Source: Endozoicomonas sp. G2_1 (lineage in GTDB: Bacteria > Pseudomonadota > Gammaproteobacteria > Enterobacterales > Alteromonadaceae). Taken from it: a stretch of 64,000 nucleotides of DNA. Every line of letters starts with the position of its first letter. The first letter of the stretch is position 1. The stretch lies in assembly GCF_017744155.1 (NCBI RefSeq), contig NZ_JAGHQT010000001.1:496001-560000 (forward strand), written 5' to 3'. Below the pieces are notes generated by a model. The model did no database searches. It saw nothing but the letters and a program-made list of their open reading frames with translations, and was not told the DNA's origin. The position numbers and the translations under genes were made by a program. This document shows positions 28,258 through 36,819 of the stretch, in pieces.

Positions 28258-28794
28258 TTAATCAAGTAATTGCTCTTCCAAGCGCTCTAATTCAATATTT
28301 AATTTTTGATAAAACTTAAGTTTGCGCAAATTCTCACTTGCCGACTGATTACTCAGCTCAGAATTCTCAGCTAACTCGGCGCTAAGGGTTTTCATCAAAC
28401 TCAAATATTCTTGATCTAAGGTTTGGCTGGCGTCGAATAATGCTGCGTCTATATCATCAGCGCTGCTGATCTCTTCAAGCATTTCTCGCAGTTCCATTTG
28501 ACGCATCAAAAATTGCATATCACCAACGGTTGCCTGTTCATCTGGCATGTCGACACCGCGAACTTTAAGCAAGTACTCTGCGCGACTAAGTGGCGCTTTA
28601 AGAGTTTGATAAGCGTCGTTGATCGTTGAAGACTTTTGCACCGCCATCAACTGCTCTTGGCTTGACGCATGAGCAAATTTATCGGGGTGAACGGCTTTTT
28701 GCAGCGTTTGAAATGTCGATGAAAGGGCTTGGCTATCAAGTTCAAAGTCTTGTTCGAGGCCAAATAATTGAAAATAGTTCAAAACAGCTACCAT
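28258..28794 (-). CDS. hscB: Fe-S assembly J-protein co-chaperone HscB
   Basis: HscB stimulates HscA ATPase and presents IscU to it. The 178-aa protein has an N-terminal J domain with the essential HPD motif in LQKAVHPDKFAH (about 34-44) and a C-terminal three-helix IscU-binding domain (QFLMRQMELREMLEEI onward). Length and order match the family. It sits 83 bp after iscA. Confidence 0.96.
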   Translation of the reverse strand: MVAVLNYFQLFGLEQDFELDSQALSSTFQTLQKAVHPDKFAHASSQEQLMAVQKSSTINDAYQTLKAPLSRAEYLLKVRGVDMPDEQATVGDMQFLMRQMELREMLEEISSADDIDAALFDASQTLDQEYLSLMKTLSAELAENSELSNQSASENLRKLKFYQKLNIELERLEEQLLD

Positions 28795-28877
28795 GACAGG
28801 AGTTGGAAAAATATTGAGCTAAGTAGATATTATCTAGTTAGCTCAATGTAATGTTTATCAATGGTTTGCAAGTTTAC

Positions 28878-29201
28878 CTAAACGTTGAAGCTTTCACCAC
28901 AGCCGCATTCGCCTTTGGCGTTAGGGTTGGTAAATTTAAAGCCCTCGTTCAAACCTTCTTTGACAAAATCGAGCTCGATACCGTCTAGGTATACTAAACT
29001 CTTGCCGTCGATAATGATATTTACGTCGTCTAAGGTAAACATTTCATCGTCTTCGTTGAGTTCGTCCACAAACTCTAAAACGTAAGCCAGACCAGAGCAG
29101 CCTGTAGTTTTAATACCTAAGCGCAAACCAAGGCCTTTGCCTCGGTTTGTTAAAAACGTTTTAACCCGTTCTGCTGCAGCAGGGGTCATAGTGACTGACA
29201 T
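28878..29201 (-). CDS. iscA: A-type Fe-S carrier protein IscA
   Basis: IscA binds and transfers Fe or Fe-S clusters to apoproteins. In the 107-aa protein the three ligands are Cys35 (TTGCSGLAY), Cys99 and Cys101 (GECGCGESF), the exact E. coli positions. It is 32 bp after iscU. Confidence 0.97.
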   Translation of the reverse strand: MSVTMTPAAAERVKTFLTNRGKGLGLRLGIKTTGCSGLAYVLEFVDELNEDDEMFTLDDVNIIIDGKSLVYLDGIELDFVKEGLNEGFKFTNPNAKGECGCGESFNV

Positions 29202-29233
29202 CAGCTACTCCACTCGTTAACTACTTTAAAAGA

Positions 29234-29617
29234 TTACTCGCCGTTTTTAGAACGGTAATCTTCAATCGCTGCTTTAATAGCATCTTCAGCCAAAATTGAG
29301 CAGTGAATTTTTACTGGCGGTAACGCAAGTTCTTCAGCAATGGCTGTATTTTTAATTTCAGCCGCTTCTTCGATAGATTTGCCTTTAACCCACTCAGTAA
29401 CTAGTGAACTAGAGGCGATCGCTGAGCCACAGCCGTAAGTTTTGAACTTGGCGTCTTCGATAATACCTTGATCAGTAATTTTCAGTTGCAACTTCATCAC
29501 GTCACCACACGCTGGTGCGCCAACCATACCAGTCGCTACTTGTGGATCGTTTTTATCTAATGAGCCAACATTGCGAGGATTTTCGTAATGATCGATTACT
29601 TTTTCACTATAAGCCAT
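29234..29617 (-). CDS. iscU: Fe-S cluster scaffold protein IscU
   Basis: IscU is the scaffold on which clusters are built from IscS-derived sulfur. The 127-aa protein has the ligands Cys37, Cys63 and Cys106, the Asp39 that controls cluster release, and the HscA-binding LPPVK at 99-103. It lies 21 bp after iscS. Confidence 0.98.
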   Translation of the reverse strand: MAYSEKVIDHYENPRNVGSLDKNDPQVATGMVGAPACGDVMKLQLKITDQGIIEDAKFKTYGCGSAIASSSLVTEWVKGKSIEEAAEIKNTAIAEELALPPVKIHCSILAEDAIKAAIEDYRSKNGE

Positions 29618-29638
29618 AATAATTTCCCCCAGTTGACC

Positions 29639-30853
29639 TTAGTGGCCAACCCATTCTACTGATTCTAAATCAACACCGTCTTGGAACATTTCCCAAAGCG
29701 GAGACATTTCACGTAAATGACCAATGGCTTTTTGAATAAGCTCAATGGCGTAATCAACTTCTTCTTCGGTAGTAAAGCGACCGAAGCTAAAACGGATAGA
29801 ACTGTGAGCAAGTTCGTCGTTTAAGCCTAATGCGCGCAATACGTAAGACGGCTCAAGACTGGCAGACGTACAAGCTGAACCACTTGATACGGCTAAATCT
29901 TTAAGTGCCATAATTAACGACTCACCTTCAACAAAGTTGAAACTGACGTTTAGGTTGCCCGGGTAGCGCTTGTCGAAATCACCGTTGACGAAAACTTGTT
30001 CCATATCTTTGATACCAGCCCATAAGCGGTCACGCATTTTTGTTACGTGCTCAAGGTCTTGCGCCATTTCTTCTTTAGCGATGCGACAAGCTTCACCCAT
30101 ACCTACGATTTGGTGAGTTGCTAACGTACCTGAACGCATACCGCGCTCATGACCACCGCCGTGCATTTGCGCTTCTAGGCGAATACGCGGCTTGCGACGC
30201 ACGTATAAAGCACCAATGCCTTTAGGGCCATACATTTTGTGGGCAGAAATAGATAACAAATCAACTTTTAGTTGCTGTAAATCAATGGGTAACTTACCAG
30301 CACTTTGGGCAGCATCAACATGGAAGACAATCTTGCGAGCGCGACACATTTCGCCGATTTCAGCGATGTCTTGAATAACACCAATTTCGTTGTTCACGTG
30401 CATTAAACTAACAACAACGGTATCGTCACGCATTGCTGCTTCAAGTTTAGTTAAATCGATAAGGCCATTGGCTTCTGGATCTAAGTAAGTGACTTCAAAG
30501 CCTTGACGCTCAAGTTCACGGAAGGTATCTAAAACAGCTTTGTGTTCAGTTTTACAGGTAATAAGGTGCTTACCTTTTTTGCTGTAAAAGTTAGCAGCAC
30601 CTTTAATGGCAAGGTTGTTAGATTCGGTAGCACCAGAAGTAATAACAATTTCACGCGGATCAGCGTTTAGTAAATCAGCCACTTGATTACGCGCAATATC
30701 AACTGCTTCTTCTGCCTGCCAACCAAACTTATGAGAACGCGACGCTGGGTTACCGTAAAAACCATCGGTTGTCATATATTGCATCATTTTTTCAGCAACG
30801 CGCTTGTCCGCGGGGGTTGTTGCAGAATAATCAAAGTAAATCGGAAGCTTCAT
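29639..30853 (-). CDS. iscS: Cysteine desulfurase IscS
   Basis: IscS is the PLP enzyme that removes sulfur from cysteine for Fe-S clusters, thiolated tRNA and cofactors. The 404-aa protein has PLP-binding Lys206 in [14 protein letters not shown] and the active persulfide Cys328 in [17 protein letters not shown], both at E. coli numbering. It follows iscR by 35 bp in the isc operon. Confidence 0.98.
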   Translation of the reverse strand: MKLPIYFDYSATTPADKRVAEKMMQYMTTDGFYGNPASRSHKFGWQAEEAVDIARNQVADLLNADPREIVITSGATESNNLAIKGAANFYSKKGKHLITCKTEHKAVLDTFRELERQGFEVTYLDPEANGLIDLTKLEAAMRDDTVVVSLMHVNNEIGVIQDIAEIGEMCRARKIVFHVDAAQSAGKLPIDLQQLKVDLLSISAHKMYGPKGIGALYVRRKPRIRLEAQMHGGGHERGMRSGTLATHQIVGMGEACRIAKEEMAQDLEHVTKMRDRLWAGIKDMEQVFVNGDFDKRYPGNLNVSFNFVEGESLIMALKDLAVSSGSACTSASLEPSYVLRALGLNDELAHSSIRFSFGRFTTEEEVDYAIELIQKAIGHLREMSPLWEMFQDGVDLESVEWVGH

Positions 30854-30888
30854 CGCTTACACTCTCCAAATGCTAATTGCCACACTGA

Positions 30889-31395
30889 CTATTGCCAGTC
30901 GTGAATAATACTACGGGTTTCAATCACCGTTTCTAAGGCATGACCATGACTGTGGTTATGCTGCTTGTCTTGTCTCGCCGAGACCGACTTTACATCTCTT
31001 TGCTCAACGAGCTCAGCTAAAGAAATGTTTTGTAAAAATTCTTCAATCCGATGACTCAAGTCGGACCATAGCGTATGAGTTAAACACTGCTCACCGCCTT
31101 GACAGTTGCCTTCGCCTAAACACTTAGTGGCGTCAACGCTTTCATCAACGGCACTTATTACATCAGCGACGGCAATTTGTGCTGAGCACTTACCCAAGCG
31201 ATAGCCACCACCTGGGCCTCTAACACTGGTCACTAAACCGTGTTTGCGCAGACGAGAAAACAATTGCTCTAGATAAGACAATGAAATTCCCTGACGCTCA
31301 GAAATATCAGCTAACGGCACCGGGCCTGAAGCAGCGTGAATAGCTACATCTAGCATTGCTGTTACGGCGTAACGCCCTTTAGAAGTTAATTTCAT
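30889..31395 (-). CDS. iscR: Fe-S cluster-sensing regulator IscR
   Basis: IscR is an Rrf2-family repressor that binds type 1 operators when holding a [2Fe-2S] cluster. The ATG at 31395 gives 168 aa beginning [20 protein letters not shown], like E. coli; an in-frame start 12 codons earlier (31431) would overlap the promoter. The winged helix-turn-helix lies at about 1-65. Cluster ligands Cys92, Cys98, Cys104 and His107 are all present. It heads iscRSUA-hscBA-fdx and should repress itself through the three sites upstream. Confidence 0.98.
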   Translation of the reverse strand: MKLTSKGRYAVTAMLDVAIHAASGPVPLADISERQGISLSYLEQLFSRLRKHGLVTSVRGPGGGYRLGKCSAQIAVADVISAVDESVDATKCLGEGNCQGGEQCLTHTLWSDLSHRIEEFLQNISLAELVEQRDVKSVSARQDKQHNHSHGHALETVIETRSIIHDWQ

Positions 31396-31422
31396 AATGT
31401 GCCCTAAGAAAATTGCAGCGCA

Positions 31423-31450
31423 ATTGTACATATCTGAGTAAATTAGTCAA
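31423..31450 (-). promoter_or_regulatory. Likely sigma70 promoter of iscR
   Basis: On the minus strand, TTGACT (-35, 31445-31450) and TACAAT (-10, 31423-31428) are separated by 16 bp. This predicts a transcription start near 31415 and a leader of about 20 nt before the iscR ATG. The -35 element lies inside the proximal IscR-like site. Confidence 0.75.
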
Positions 31451-31454
31451 ATAT
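31430..31454 (-). promoter_or_regulatory. IscR type 1-like operator, promoter-proximal
   Basis: The 25-bp site matches the E. coli type 1 IscR consensus at 22 of 25 positions by my count. Its half sites (minus strand) are ATATTTGACT and CTCAGATAT. It overlaps the -35 element, so IscR binding would block RNA polymerase. Confidence 0.7.
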
Positions 31455-31479
31455 ATACCCGACCAATTTACTCAAGTAT
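31455..31479 (-). promoter_or_regulatory. IscR type 1-like operator, middle
   Basis: The site directly abuts the proximal site. It matches the type 1 consensus at 23 of 25 positions by my count, with half sites ATACTTGAG and GTCGGGTAT on the minus strand. Confidence 0.78.
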
Positions 31480-31508
31480 TTTACTTAAGGAGAAAGTAGA
31501 GTCAACAA

Positions 31509-31533
31509 ATACTTGAGCAAATCACTCAAGTAT
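31509..31533 (-). promoter_or_regulatory. IscR type 1-like operator, distal
   Basis: This is a symmetric site with ATACTTGAG and CTCAAGTAT arms around a 7-bp centre, matching 22 of 25 consensus positions by my count. It lies 29 bp upstream of the middle site. Whether it also affects cysE readthrough is not known. Confidence 0.7.
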
Positions 31534-31583
31534 TTTACTTATTAGTGAAACTTTTCGATCAATTCGATGGTTAAATTGAAGGC

Positions 31584-32399
31584 TTAAATTTTAGGGTCAA
31601 AACTCTCAACTTCCGCTTGACGCCTTGCCGCTGCTGCTTTTTCGTCATCAACAAACTCGCCAACTTTGAGCTCAGGGAGTGCTTGCTCGCAAACATTACC
31701 GCCGAGTTGATTAATGCCTTTACACAAGTCAGCAACTTTACCGTCCATGAGGTGCATGTGGTCAAGCATACGACCAATGGCTTTAGCTACCGGATCAGGG
31801 TTGTCCGACGAGACCGCATAAGCATCAAAACCGTATTTTTGAGCAATTTCATCACGATCGTTGGCTGAAGGCTGCCCTTCTGCAGGCTTATTGTTAACGA
31901 TGCGACCAGGAATACCGACCGCAGTCGCGTTTTCCGGTACATCCTTCACAACCACAGAGTTAGAGCCCACTTTGCCGCCATTGCCAATAGTAATAGGGCC
32001 AAGCACTTTAGCACCGGCACCAATAACAACATTGTCGCCTAAGGTTGGGTGACGTTTGCCTTCTTTCCAACTGGTGCCACCTAAAGTAACACCGTGGTAA
32101 AGAGTAACATCGTTACCTATTTCAGCTGTTTCACCAATCACCACGCCCATGCCGTGGTCGATGAAAAAGCGACGTCCCAAGGTTGCTCCCGGGTGAATCT
32201 CAACACCAGTTAACCAGCGCGAAAAGGTCGATAATGAGCGAGCTAGCCATTTCCAGTTATTGCGCCATAGTTTATGACTGACGCGGTGCAACCAAATAGC
32301 GTGTAAACCCGGGTAGTTTGTCAGTACTTCAAAAACATTCCGAGCAGCTGGATCACGATCAAAGACACTGTGAATATCCTCTTTGATACGACTAAACAT
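31584..32399 (-). CDS. cysE: Serine O-acetyltransferase
   Basis: CysE acetylates serine with acetyl-CoA, the entry step of cysteine synthesis. The 271-aa protein has a left-handed beta-helix made of hexapeptide repeats and the active His82 in [17 protein letters not shown]. It lacks the roughly 75-residue N-terminal extension of E. coli CysE, and instead carries a C-terminal extension of about 95 residues with [16 protein letters not shown]. It sits between trmJ (37 bp upstream) and iscR; cysteine produced here is the substrate of IscS, so the placement makes metabolic sense. Confidence 0.95.
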   Translation of the reverse strand: MFSRIKEDIHSVFDRDPAARNVFEVLTNYPGLHAIWLHRVSHKLWRNNWKWLARSLSTFSRWLTGVEIHPGATLGRRFFIDHGMGVVIGETAEIGNDVTLYHGVTLGGTSWKEGKRHPTLGDNVVIGAGAKVLGPITIGNGGKVGSNSVVVKDVPENATAVGIPGRIVNNKPAEGQPSANDRDEIAQKYGFDAYAVSSDNPDPVAKAIGRMLDHMHLMDGKVADLCKGINQLGGNVCEQALPELKVGEFVDDEKAAAARRQAEVESFDPKI

Positions 32400-32436
32400 A
32401 AGGTTTCCTTAAATTACTCACTCTTTATATTAACAG

Positions 32437-33267
32437 TTAACTGTCTTGTTGTTCCGGCTCGTCCGACTGACGCGTGCCTTTCCCGCCCGCAGATTTTTCA
32501 ACCGAAGCGAGAATACCGCGCAACATTTTGACTTCTTTTACGTCAGGTCGGGCGCGATTAATCAAACGGCGTAGTTTGGTCATTACTAGTCCTGGGTGAC
32601 TAGGCACAATAAAGCCGGTTTTTTTCAACGCCTGTTCAAAGTGCTCAAACATGCGCTCAGTATCATCAACAACTGGGTACTCGGTGTCATCGTCATTTGA
32701 TTGACTGCTTGCTTGATGCTGCTGTGCTTGCTGCTCCAAATAATTCATCCGAACTTCGTAGCTTAGCGTTTGCACGGCCATTGCCAAGTTCAGTGAACTG
32801 TATTCTGGGTTAGCTGGTATTTGCACGTGAAAATGACAAAGTTGTAATTCATCATTAGTTAAACCACTACTTTCACGGCCAAAGACCAACGCAACTGGAT
32901 AATCATGAGCTTCTTGCACTAACTTTGCGCCACATTCTCTTGGCTCAAGCATTGGCCACGGTAAAGTGCGCGAACGAGCACTCGTGCCTACAACTAAGCC
33001 ACAATCGGTAATCGCTTCTTCTAATGTCTTCACAACTTTAACATTAGCTAAAACATCGGTCGCACCTGCGGCTAAGGCTTGTGCTTGACCATTAGGCATT
33101 TCAATGGGGTCAACTAAAACCAGTTGGCTGAGTCCCATGGTTTTCATCGCTCGTGCCGCCGAACCAATGTTACGACAATCAGAGGTGTTCACTAGCACAA
33201 TGCGCACGCGATCAAGTAGCGACTTAGTTTCAGATTGATTGATATCAGAATTAGGTGTTTCAGACAT
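32437..33267 (-). CDS. trmJ: tRNA (cytidine/uridine-32-2'-O-) methyltransferase TrmJ
   Basis: TrmJ is a SPOUT-class methyltransferase that 2'-O-methylates nucleotide 32 of tRNAs. The ATG at 33267 gives 276 aa. Family motifs are [37 protein letters not shown] and the knot segment [23 protein letters not shown]. The C-terminal quarter is an RNA-binding extension rich in charged residues. It is divergent from suhB, as in E. coli, and leads into cysE. Confidence 0.95.
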   Translation of the reverse strand: MSETPNSDINQSETKSLLDRVRIVLVNTSDCRNIGSAARAMKTMGLSQLVLVDPIEMPNGQAQALAAGATDVLANVKVVKTLEEAITDCGLVVGTSARSRTLPWPMLEPRECGAKLVQEAHDYPVALVFGRESSGLTNDELQLCHFHVQIPANPEYSSLNLAMAVQTLSYEVRMNYLEQQAQQHQASSQSNDDDTEYPVVDDTERMFEHFEQALKKTGFIVPSHPGLVMTKLRRLINRARPDVKEVKMLRGILASVEKSAGGKGTRQSDEPEQQDS

Positions 33268-33663
33268 AGTATTCCGCAATAATTGTTTAGTACCACCGAT
33301 AGACTTTCATCTACTTAAATAATAGTTAGCACGCAAATATCAAAGTTGTTTTAACGTTATTACTGGCGATTATCGTCAATAGTAACTAAGCAGCGCGCCA
33401 CTAAGTTGACAGTCTAGATGGCTAAATGCTGAGATTTTAACACACAAGGTCAAATCTGATAGAAAAAATACGCTTATTTGGCAAAAATTTCAGCATTTAT
33501 GCTCGGCTAAATTGCTATCAATTAGTAACTTTTGATCTAAAGGTTAAAAAACAACCAACATTTCCCTCGCTTTTGATAAATTTCCTGATATAATGCGCGC
33601 CGCTTTAACATTAGTGGCGAATGCGACCACTAAGCTGTTCTTTACAAAATTTAGGGTAAGACT
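33268..33663. other. 396-bp divergent intergenic region between trmJ and suhB
   Basis: This AT-rich region has no ORF that looks coding. The only strong element I recognise is a TATAAT -10 hexamer (33589-33594) about 70 bp before the suhB start. No clear -35 partner, riboswitch or repeat is visible. The trmJ promoter must also lie here but is not obvious. Confidence 0.6.
33589..33594 (+). promoter_or_regulatory. Likely -10 element of suhB
   Basis: A perfect TATAAT is followed by the GC-rich sequence GCGCGCCGC that would include the transcription start, resembling a stringent-type discriminator. The -35 is weak. Confidence 0.55.
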
Positions 33664-34467
33664 ATGCATCCAATGCTTAATATTGCTGTGCGCGCTGCGC
33701 GTTCGGCTGGAAATGTGATCGTTCGTGCGTTCGAACAACAAGATAAAGTTGAAGTAGAAGCCAAAGGCCTAAACGACTTTGTCACCAATGTTGACAAACT
33801 TGCTGAACAAGCAATTATCGATACCATTAAAAAAGCTTACCCTAGCCACAGCATTATTGGTGAAGAATCAGGTGTTCACGATGGTGAAGACCAAGATTAC
33901 CAATGGATTATTGACCCATTAGACGGCACCACTAACTTTGTTAAAGGCATTCCTCATTTTGCTGTTTCTATTGCTTTAAAAGTAAAAGGCAAGCTCGACC
34001 AAGCAGTTGTTTTCGACCCAATTCGCGGCGAATTATTCACAGCAAGCCGCGGTAAAGGCGCGCAACTTAACGGTTTTAGAATTCGCGTTAATCAAGCAAA
34101 AGAATTAAATGGCGCGGTATTAGCTACTGGCTTCCCATTCAAACAAAAACACCACATTGACAGCTACTTAGCCATGTTCAAAGACCTGTTCGCTAAAACA
34201 GCTGATATGCGCCGCGCCGGTTCTGCTTCACTGGACTTAGCTTACGTTGCTGCTGGCCGTGTTGACGGTTTCTTTGAATTTGGCTTAAAGCCTTGGGACA
34301 CAGCCGCTGGCGAATTATTAGTAATTGAAGCTGGTGGTTTGGTGACTGACTTAACCGGTGGTCACAATCACACTAAATCAGGTAATACCGTTGCCGCAAG
34401 TGCGCGTTTGTTAAAAACAATTTTAACTGATATTCGTCCGCACTTAACTGAAAGTTTAAAGAAGTAA
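33664..34467 (+). CDS. suhB: Inositol-1-monophosphatase SuhB
   Basis: SuhB is an inositol monophosphatase-family enzyme that also joins the rRNA transcription antitermination complex with NusA in enteric bacteria. At 267 aa it equals E. coli in length. Metal-binding residues are Glu67 (GEESG), Asp84 and Asp87 (IDPLDGTTNF), and the PWDTAAGELLVIEAGG motif. It is transcribed alone and ends in a strong terminator. Confidence 0.96.
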   Translation: MHPMLNIAVRAARSAGNVIVRAFEQQDKVEVEAKGLNDFVTNVDKLAEQAIIDTIKKAYPSHSIIGEESGVHDGEDQDYQWIIDPLDGTTNFVKGIPHFAVSIALKVKGKLDQAVVFDPIRGELFTASRGKGAQLNGFRIRVNQAKELNGAVLATGFPFKQKHHIDSYLAMFKDLFAKTADMRRAGSASLDLAYVAAGRVDGFFEFGLKPWDTAAGELLVIEAGGLVTDLTGGHNHTKSGNTVAASARLLKTILTDIRPHLTESLKK

Positions 34468-34491
34468 ATTTTCAAACGACCTAATACTAAG

Positions 34492-34517
34492 AAGAGCGCG
34501 TTAAGCGCTCTTTTTTT
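34492..34517 (+). terminator. suhB terminator
   Basis: An 8-bp GC-rich stem (AAGAGCGC at 34492-34499, GCGCTCTT at 34505-34512) with a 5-nt loop is followed by a run of T residues. Confidence 0.93.
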
Positions 34518-34544
34518 ATCGCTAACCTGAGTTTTGGTTAACTA

Positions 34545-36791
34545 CTAGTGCTTTTCTAAAAATGCTAACAAGTCAGCTTGTTCAAGTGGTCGACTAAACC
34601 AATAGCCTTGAATTTCATCACACTGAGCTGCGCGCAAGAAATCGACGTGCTCAATTAACTCAACCCCTTCGGCAATCAGTTTCAAGCCTAAATTTTGTCC
34701 TAACGCGATAATCGTATTGACCAATACTTTGTCTTCATCATTCTCATGGCTTGAGCGAATAAAAGCTTGATCTATTTTCAACTTGTCGACCGGAAACTGT
34801 TTTAGGTAGGCCAAAGACGAGTAACCGGTGCCAAAGTCGTCTATTGATAATTGCACGCCTAATGATTTTAATCGCTTCAATACCACAAGCATGGCTTCTT
34901 CGTTATCAACAAAAACACCTTCGGTAATTTCTAGCTCAAGAAACTGCGGTGGCAAGCCCGTGTCCGATAAGATTTGCTCGACCGACTCGACAAACTTAGG
35001 ATGAGAGAACTGTCTCGGTGAAATATTAACCGCGACGGCTAACGAATATTCCAGTTCAACGGTTAAATGTTTAGCAAACAAGCACGCTTGTTTTAATATC
35101 CATTGCCCAATGGGAACAATTAAACCCGTTTGTTCTGCTAATGGAATAAACTCGGCTGGTGAAACAATGTCACCTTGGTGGCGCCAGCGAACTAGCGTTT
35201 CAATACCTGTTATCTTATCGGTACTGAGATCTAATTGCGGCTGAAAGACCAAAAACAACTCATTGGCACTAATCGCCGAACGCAATTTATCTTGCAAGAG
35301 TACTTGTTTTTCAATAGTTTCGGTTAACTGGCGATCAAATATCACACTGTTGTTGTGAGGTTGTTCAACCGCTGCCATACTAGCCGTAAAGGCATTCTTA
35401 AAAAGCTCTGTCGCCGAAGCGCTATCTTGTGGGTAGAAACTAAAACCAAAATCGAGTTCGACAAAAAATTCGCCATTACAGGTAATGATTGAGTCTTCAA
35501 CTAACAACTTGAGGCGTTCCACTAAGGAATCAATTTCATCAGTTTCGGCTTTGCGTTGCCAAACCACAGCGAATTGATTTTCAGCAATGTGATACAAGTT
35601 CAGTTCCGGTAGCGCTTGCACTAACATGGCCGCTAACTGGCTAACAACACCATTTGAACACTCTACCCCTTGTCGGGTAACCATGGCTCGATAATTTGAG
35701 ACATTGATCAATCCCAGAGTGACACTGATTTGATTGATAACGTAGTAATCCAAATCGATATCGAGCTTGTAGTGATTGGGCAACTTGGATTCTTGATGAT
35801 TGTAGGCAAGCTGTTTAATTTCGTCCTGAGCCTGCTTTTGCTCACTGATATCAAGAATATGAATGTCATATGTTTGAATGTCGGCCAGCCAATTGACCTC
35901 AAACAACAAGTGTACTTGTCCTATCTGATGCTCAACTCGCATAACAAAATCGTAGGCTAGGCTGTCAGCAGTTTGCTCTGATAGCAAATTGTCCGGCAAC
36001 AAACTTGTTGTCGATTGCTGCTGTAACCCTACTCTTTCCAACAGCTGTTGGCAGGCAGGGTTACTGTATGTGACCTTGCCACCGGCAGTAACACTCATCA
36101 CAGCGTTGGGGTTACGCTCTGAAAAAAGAGCCAATCGAGTATTAAAAGCGCTAGTGATCAAATATTGACGGGTATACCAAGCGATAAGTAGCGCCAACAA
36201 AACAATCGCGATACCAAATACAACCACTGTGTTACGAGTATTAGACATTTGCGATAAAGTCGCTTGATGCCCTTGATTTACTCGTGCTTGGTTATCGGCA
36301 TTGAGCTCGCTCAAATACGGTAAGGTCATGCGACGCAGCGCTGAAATTTGCGCTAATTCTGCTCGAACTTGATCCCAATTATTGGCTTGCACCAACATCA
36401 ACTGATGAAATTTATCAACGCTCGCATGTAACTTAGCAAGCTGTTGCTTGATCGGTGCAAGTTGTGCTGGCGCTATCGCTTGCTGATACAACTTTTCTAA
36501 TTGCTGTTCGATAACAGCCTTGTTACTTTTGATGGCAGCAACAAAGGTTAACTCGTTCTGACTAGCGTAGTATTCGTAAACTATGCGCTCGTGTTCACTT
36601 AAATCTGCGCTCAAGTGCTGAATAGCACTGAGCACAGGAATGCGAGTATCAACTAAATCAATAGCGTTTTCTCGCACTTTTTCACTCGATAAATAAACCA
36701 CTACCGACAGTGCTAAACCAAATGCTACTGCCAATACCGAAACCAAACTCGCTTTAAACAAATATGGTTTAACTATGTTATTCACGGCCAT
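34545..36791 (-). CDS. EAL-domain cyclic-di-GMP signalling protein with degenerate GGDEF
   Basis: The 748-aa membrane protein is ordered as follows: membrane helix at about 14-34, periplasmic four-helix-type sensor at about 38-185, second helix at about 188-206, PAS-like region at about 220-315, degenerate GGDEF at about 330-480 and EAL domain at about 500-745. The GGDEF signature reads AENQF (403-407), so no cyclase activity is expected. The EAL motif reads ETLVRW (531-536), keeping the catalytic Glu, and DFGTGYSSLAYLKQFP is intact, so phosphodiesterase activity is likely. It lies 29 bp downstream of the M28-like peptidase gene on the same strand. Confidence 0.9.
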   Translation of the reverse strand: MAVNNIVKPYLFKASLVSVLAVAFGLALSVVVYLSSEKVRENAIDLVDTRIPVLSAIQHLSADLSEHERIVYEYYASQNELTFVAAIKSNKAVIEQQLEKLYQQAIAPAQLAPIKQQLAKLHASVDKFHQLMLVQANNWDQVRAELAQISALRRMTLPYLSELNADNQARVNQGHQATLSQMSNTRNTVVVFGIAIVLLALLIAWYTRQYLITSAFNTRLALFSERNPNAVMSVTAGGKVTYSNPACQQLLERVGLQQQSTTSLLPDNLLSEQTADSLAYDFVMRVEHQIGQVHLLFEVNWLADIQTYDIHILDISEQKQAQDEIKQLAYNHQESKLPNHYKLDIDLDYYVINQISVTLGLINVSNYRAMVTRQGVECSNGVVSQLAAMLVQALPELNLYHIAENQFAVVWQRKAETDEIDSLVERLKLLVEDSIITCNGEFFVELDFGFSFYPQDSASATELFKNAFTASMAAVEQPHNNSVIFDRQLTETIEKQVLLQDKLRSAISANELFLVFQPQLDLSTDKITGIETLVRWRHQGDIVSPAEFIPLAEQTGLIVPIGQWILKQACLFAKHLTVELEYSLAVAVNISPRQFSHPKFVESVEQILSDTGLPPQFLELEITEGVFVDNEEAMLVVLKRLKSLGVQLSIDDFGTGYSSLAYLKQFPVDKLKIDQAFIRSSHENDEDKVLVNTIIALGQNLGLKLIAEGVELIEHVDFLRAAQCDEIQGYWFSRPLEQADLLAFLEKH

Positions 36792-36819
36792 TTCCTTTAC
36801 AAATACTTACGCCACTGTT

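Noticed and set aside
31571-31777. 68-aa minus-strand frame overlapping the end of cysE
   Set aside because: It is an out-of-frame shadow of CysE with no start signal or known motif.
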